From: Actinomycetales bacterium
GTDB lineage: Bacteria; Actinomycetota; Actinomycetes; S36-B12; UBA5976
Assembly: GCA_018970205.1 (NCBI GenBank)
Contig: JAGWWW010000010.1
Coordinates: forward strand, 1 to 45,309
Direction: 5' to 3'
DNA length: 45,309 nucleotides
Of this stretch, positions 41,787-45,309 are shown piece by piece (position 1 is the stretch's first letter; every line of letters starts with the position of its first letter). A program made the translations under genes and the position numbers. The notes beneath the pieces were generated by a model. It searched no databases. It was given only the letters and a program-made list of their open reading frames with translations, and had not been told where the DNA came from.

Positions 41787-44700
41787 ATGAGCGTGTGGTC
41801 CGGGCTTCGGGCGAAGTTGCTTGTCGGCGCGTTGGCGGCGGCCCTGTCCGCTGGCGCTGTCGTGTCGAGTGCCTCAGCCGCCCCTGCCCCCCAGGTTTCC
41901 AAGAGCCGGACCATCGCACCCGCGGCGCCTGTGGCGCCGGCTGCTGATGCGTCTCTGAAGTCGCTCAAAATCACGTCGCCAAAAAAGGTTGCGATCAAGC
42001 CGAAATTCAAGTCAAAGGTCCGCAAATACACCGCCATCGTGCCGTTCGGAACCAAGAAGGTCGTGTTTAAGGCCGTCCCGACTCAGGCCAAGGCGACAGT
42101 GGCAATCAAGGCCCCGAAGAAGTACAAGGTGGGCACGAACAAAGTGCTCATCACCGTCACCTCGACCAACAAGAAGGTCAAGCTGGTCTACACGGTCCTC
42201 ATCAAGATCTTCTCCAAGGACTCCGCGCTGACTGCACTCACTGCCGCCACGACGCCCTCCACACCCCTTACTTTGGACCAGGCGTTCAGCCCGAAGGTGT
42301 TGTCCTACACGGCCACGGCGCCCGTGGGCACCAAGACCATCTCCTTCAACGCGCTGCCGCGGGCGAAGGGCTCGAAGGTCGTCGTCGACGCCCCTGTGGT
42401 CTTCGCTGAAGGCCCCAACACCGTGAAAATCACGGTGACCGCGCCGGACAAGAAGACCAAGACGGTTTACACCATCGTCGTGAACGTCATCCCGGCTTGG
42501 ACAATCGACCCGTCTTTGGCGTCCCTCGTGGTGACAAATCCTGCCCGAGTGTCCTTGAGCCCGAACTTCACCCCGGACACAACCGCCTACAACGTGCGCG
42601 TCCCGGTCGGAACCACCAGCGTGGTGTTCTCCCCATCAGCCGCCCAGGCAGCCAAGGGCGCGACATTCGACATTAAGGCACCGGCGACCTACGCCCTCGG
42701 GGACAACACCGTCACCGTCACGGTCACCGCGCCGGACAAGAAAACAGTCCGTGTCTACACACTGACCGTGAACGTCCCACAAGCCCGTAACAACGACCCC
42801 TCGCTGGCTTCCTTCTCGGTCGAAAGCCCTGCCGGTGTCGGCTTCACCCCGGCGTTCGACCCGGAAGTTCTCGCCTACACGGCCACGGCTCCCGTTGGCA
42901 CCACGTCGGTACGCTTCCTCGAGGTCACGACCCAGCCTTCGGCGACCATCACCGTCAGCGCTCCGGCCTCGTATGACAGCGCCAAGAGCACCGTGACCTT
43001 GCCCGTGTCCCCGGGTGATAACACGCTCACTCTGACGACGAAGGCTCCGGACGGCATCACGACCCGCGTCTACACGGTCACTATCAAGGTGCTGCGTGCC
43101 GCTACGGTCCGCCCTGACGTCGCTTCTGTGCTGAAAATTGTCGGTGGTTTCCAGGTCAACGTGCTGGTCCAGAATGCGACGCTGACCGCCACCGCAACTC
43201 TTGGCTCTGAGCCGTCATGCAGCACATCGACTGCGAGCGTTGTGGTGGGGGCCCCGAACGCATCGAGCGTGGCGTCTGTCGCCGTGACCGGCGTCTACAA
43301 GGGATGCACCATCACCCTGGCCTTCGACGCGACCCCGAGCCTGGGCTATGCGGTCGCACCCATCGCGCCCATCAGCGCGGTTTCAGACTCTGACGTCGTC
43401 GGATTCACAGCGAGCGCTCCGGTCGCCACCGGTGACGGCTTCACCGTCAACTGGGCTGTGACGAATGGGTCGATTGACACCTGTCAGATGTCCGCCGACA
43501 GCCCCGGCATCGCCCTCCTGGACTCATTCGACGACAACGGCGCCACCGTCAGCGGGCTGCTCACGAGTATGAGCGCCACGGTTGAGTGCACGTTCACTCC
43601 CGCCCCGCTCATGTTCAACATCGGCACACGCAGCGTCACCGGAACGTCGCTGCGCCCCTCCAAGATGACCGTGGGTCGACCCGCAGCCACTGCTGACGGC
43701 TTCCTCTTCTCCGTCAGTGCCACCGGTTGCAACATCACCACGACTGTGACATCCGGCAAGTCCAAGGTGACGAACCCGACCAGGGGCCTCTACACGGTCA
43801 CGGTCTCCGGCCTCAAGGCCGCCGCTCAAGCGACCGTGACGGTCACGTGTCTTGGTGCGGCTGGCTTTGCCGGCCTACCAGATGCCCCAGTTGCAGTGAA
43901 GGGCGCCGCCGCCGCCTCGACAGAGTTGCCCGTGACCGTTGTCCCGCGCATCGCAGATGCATCGGATCTCGACCCCAGCAGCCCGCCAGCCAGTGACGCC
44001 GACCTCCCCGGGTTGACGGCCGGCGTGCAGCCTCAACTGCTTTACATCACCAGCCCAGTGTGGGATTCGGCCGACGCCGTGAACACCACCTACACCTGGC
44101 AGGTGAGCGACGCAGACCGTGACTCCGACGGCGTGGAGTGCTCGGACCCGAACTACGGCATCGGTAGCGACGCAGACAAGAACCTGTGGACCGACTTCGA
44201 CGACCGCGCCAAGGCAGCCCTGGACAAGTCAGTGCCCCAACTGCTGCGCATCGGAATCTTGGCGACGAAGCGCCCTGACTACGTTGGCCGGTGCTTCCGC
44301 GTCCAGGTGAAGGGGACCAGCGGAAGCCGTTCCACCGCTTTGACCACGGCGGCGGTGCCGCTGTCGTCGACAGAGCCGCCGGCTATTTGCCGCGTGAGGC
44401 CCTCCTTCATCGGCGCTAGCGGCATGGACGCTGACACCAACGAGATGTTCGCAGAGCGCGGCAATGTGCTGGTGGCGACCAATGGCGTCTGTGTCGGCAG
44501 CCTCGGTCTCGCGGTCTCGTACCGGTGGCAGTTCACAACCGCAACCGAACCGGGACTGTCCACCGCGCTCTGGGAAGACCTGAACAACACCACCTCGCGA
44601 CTCGTTGTCGGCGGCGCCAACCTCGGCACCTCGATTCGGGTAGTCATCCGTTACAAGGCTGACAACGGCACCTTCGACATCGCATCTGACCCGCTGCCGG

Positions 44701-45053
44701 TGTCCGGAAGCGTGACCGCGCCAGTTAACTCCGCCACCCCAACAGTGGCCAACACTGCTGGAGAGGCATCAGGTACTGGTTCAAGCAAAGCCAAGATGAA
44801 TGTCAACATCGGCACCTGGCAGTCCGCCGGCGGCGCAAAGCTCAAGATCCGCTGGCAGCAATTCGATACGTCCATTGGTGACTGGGGCAGTGACATCTCA
44901 GACAAGGACGGGGTCATCGTCAGCGGGAAGTCCTACACCGCGAAGTCGCCCGGCAGATACCGTGTGTCCGTTAGTTTCTCGTCATACGTCGAGGGGCTCT
45001 ATGACGAAGTCATCGTGTACTCGAACGAGTACGTCTGGTCTGGCCTGGTCTGA
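41787..45053 (+). CDS. Large secreted protein with cadherin-like sandwich repeats
   Basis: 1088 residues. Signal peptide 1-32 (LLVGALAAALSAGAVVSSAS...). Four cadherin-like beta-sandwich repeats follow at about 54-142, 144-234, 240-330 and 337-435, each ending in a pattern like NTVTVTVTAPDKKTVRVYTL. The first repeat is very rich in lysine. Residues 445-1088 form Ig-like beta domains with scattered cysteine pairs (for example SCSTST/KGCTIT, DTCQMS/VECTFT) and a DADRDSDGVECSDPNYG stretch that could bind calcium. No LPXTG or C-terminal anchor is seen. GAGGAAG before ATG 41787 sets the start. Probable role: extracellular matrix or adhesion; function unknown. Confidence 0.85.
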   Translation: MSVWSGLRAKLLVGALAAALSAGAVVSSASAAPAPQVSKSRTIAPAAPVAPAADASLKSLKITSPKKVAIKPKFKSKVRKYTAIVPFGTKKVVFKAVPTQAKATVAIKAPKKYKVGTNKVLITVTSTNKKVKLVYTVLIKIFSKDSALTALTAATTPSTPLTLDQAFSPKVLSYTATAPVGTKTISFNALPRAKGSKVVVDAPVVFAEGPNTVKITVTAPDKKTKTVYTIVVNVIPAWTIDPSLASLVVTNPARVSLSPNFTPDTTAYNVRVPVGTTSVVFSPSAAQAAKGATFDIKAPATYALGDNTVTVTVTAPDKKTVRVYTLTVNVPQARNNDPSLASFSVESPAGVGFTPAFDPEVLAYTATAPVGTTSVRFLEVTTQPSATITVSAPASYDSAKSTVTLPVSPGDNTLTLTTKAPDGITTRVYTVTIKVLRAATVRPDVASVLKIVGGFQVNVLVQNATLTATATLGSEPSCSTSTASVVVGAPNASSVASVAVTGVYKGCTITLAFDATPSLGYAVAPIAPISAVSDSDVVGFTASAPVATGDGFTVNWAVTNGSIDTCQMSADSPGIALLDSFDDNGATVSGLLTSMSATVECTFTPAPLMFNIGTRSVTGTSLRPSKMTVGRPAATADGFLFSVSATGCNITTTVTSGKSKVTNPTRGLYTVTVSGLKAAAQATVTVTCLGAAGFAGLPDAPVAVKGAAAASTELPVTVVPRIADASDLDPSSPPASDADLPGLTAGVQPQLLYITSPVWDSADAVNTTYTWQVSDADRDSDGVECSDPNYGIGSDADKNLWTDFDDRAKAALDKSVPQLLRIGILATKRPDYVGRCFRVQVKGTSGSRSTALTTAAVPLSSTEPPAICRVRPSFIGASGMDADTNEMFAERGNVLVATNGVCVGSLGLAVSYRWQFTTATEPGLSTALWEDLNNTTSRLVVGGANLGTSIRVVIRYKADNGTFDIASDPLPVSGSVTAPVNSATPTVANTAGEASGTGSSKAKMNVNIGTWQSAGGAKLKIRWQQFDTSIGDWGSDISDKDGVIVSGKSYTAKSPGRYRVSVSFSSYVEGLYDEVIVYSNEYVWSGLV

Positions 45054-45090
45054 GCAAGATCCCTTGGCGCGAACGTAAGACTCGTCCGGC

Positions 45091-45309
45091 GTGGACGTCG
45101 CTTCTGGTCGGGTCGCCGAATGGTTGCGGGCGACCCGACCCAAGTGTGTCGTGGTCGCCTGCTCTGGTGGCGGTGACTCCCTGGCGCTAGCGCAACTTGC
45201 GGCCCACCATGCTTCACAGTTCGGTGTCGCACTTTCGGCCGCGGTCGTTGACCATGGGCTGCAACCGGGCAGCGCAGACACCGCACAGGTCGCGCGCGAT
45301 GTGTGTGCG
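45091..45309 (+). CDS. tilS: tRNA(Ile)-lysidine synthetase, N-terminal part
   Basis: Partial, cut by the window end. From GTG 45091 the open 73 codons give VVACSGGGDSLALAQLAA, the PP-loop SGGxDS of N-type ATP pyrophosphatases, and AAVVDHGLQPGSA, both typical of TilS. The enzyme turns the wobble cytidine of tRNA-Ile(CAU) into lysidine, so it is essential. It begins 37 bases after the cadherin-like gene. TAAGACT at 45076-45082 may be a weak -10 box; there is no Shine-Dalgarno. Confidence 0.88.
   Translation, partial: MDVASGRVAEWLRATRPKCVVVACSGGGDSLALAQLAAHHASQFGVALSAAVVDHGLQPGSADTAQVARDVCA

Overview
This is a GC-rich chromosomal segment of an actinomycete (Actinomycetota). The evidence is a WhiB regulator, MarP, a Holin-X-type membrane protein, a Crp of the mycobacterial kind, an Ssd/TadA pilus locus, and frequent GTG starts behind TANNNT boxes. 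From about 5 to 36 kb the gene content and order follow, with local losses, the Mycobacterium tuberculosis block Rv3683 to Rv3644c: metallophosphoesterase, ponA2, whiB4, two Get3-like ATPases, a DUF4177 protein, RidA, crp, nth, thioredoxin, Nudix, marP, Holin-X, acs, an Rv3662c-like protein, a HAD phosphatase, ssd, tad genes, topA and holB. No species is assigned.

Layout. 1-3932: end of dnaX, recR, lysC and asd on the + strand with overlapping or nearly touching ends, then tRNA-Pro(CGG). 4311-9274: a secreted protein of unknown function, a membrane-anchored metallophosphoesterase, a YqeY-like protein and a class A penicillin-binding protein. 9350-12562: whiB with a possible leader peptide, the ATPase pair, a 52-residue DUF4177 protein and RidA. 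12683-18445: crp divergent from nth-thioredoxin-Nudix-marP, then Holin-X and nhaA. 18442-27555: acs, an uncharacterised gene, a HAD phosphatase and the tad pilus operon. 27716-36740: hppA, topA, tmk, holB and an exported peptidase-like hydrolase, then tRNA-Thr(CGU).

From 36.9 kb the character changes. A decayed IS3-type element starts 10 bases after tRNA-Thr. It is followed by a lower-GC gene for a 1035-residue secreted beta-propeller/FN3 protein, a 40-codon cysteine-rich zinc-ribbon gene, and a 1088-residue secreted protein with four cadherin-like sandwich repeats. Core sequence resumes with the start of tilS, cut by the window end. This 36.9-45.05 kb stretch is the accessory part.

The core genes serve replication and repair (dnaX, holB, recR, topA, nth, tmk), aspartate-family amino-acid synthesis (lysC-asd), cell-wall synthesis and periplasmic homeostasis (PBP, MarP), redox and cAMP regulation (WhiB, Crp), energy and ions (hppA, nhaA, acs) and surface pili (tad). 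At least nine genes have a TANNNT box 6-7 bases before the start codon and no Shine-Dalgarno sequence, which points to widespread leaderless transcripts and helps to fix several start codons.
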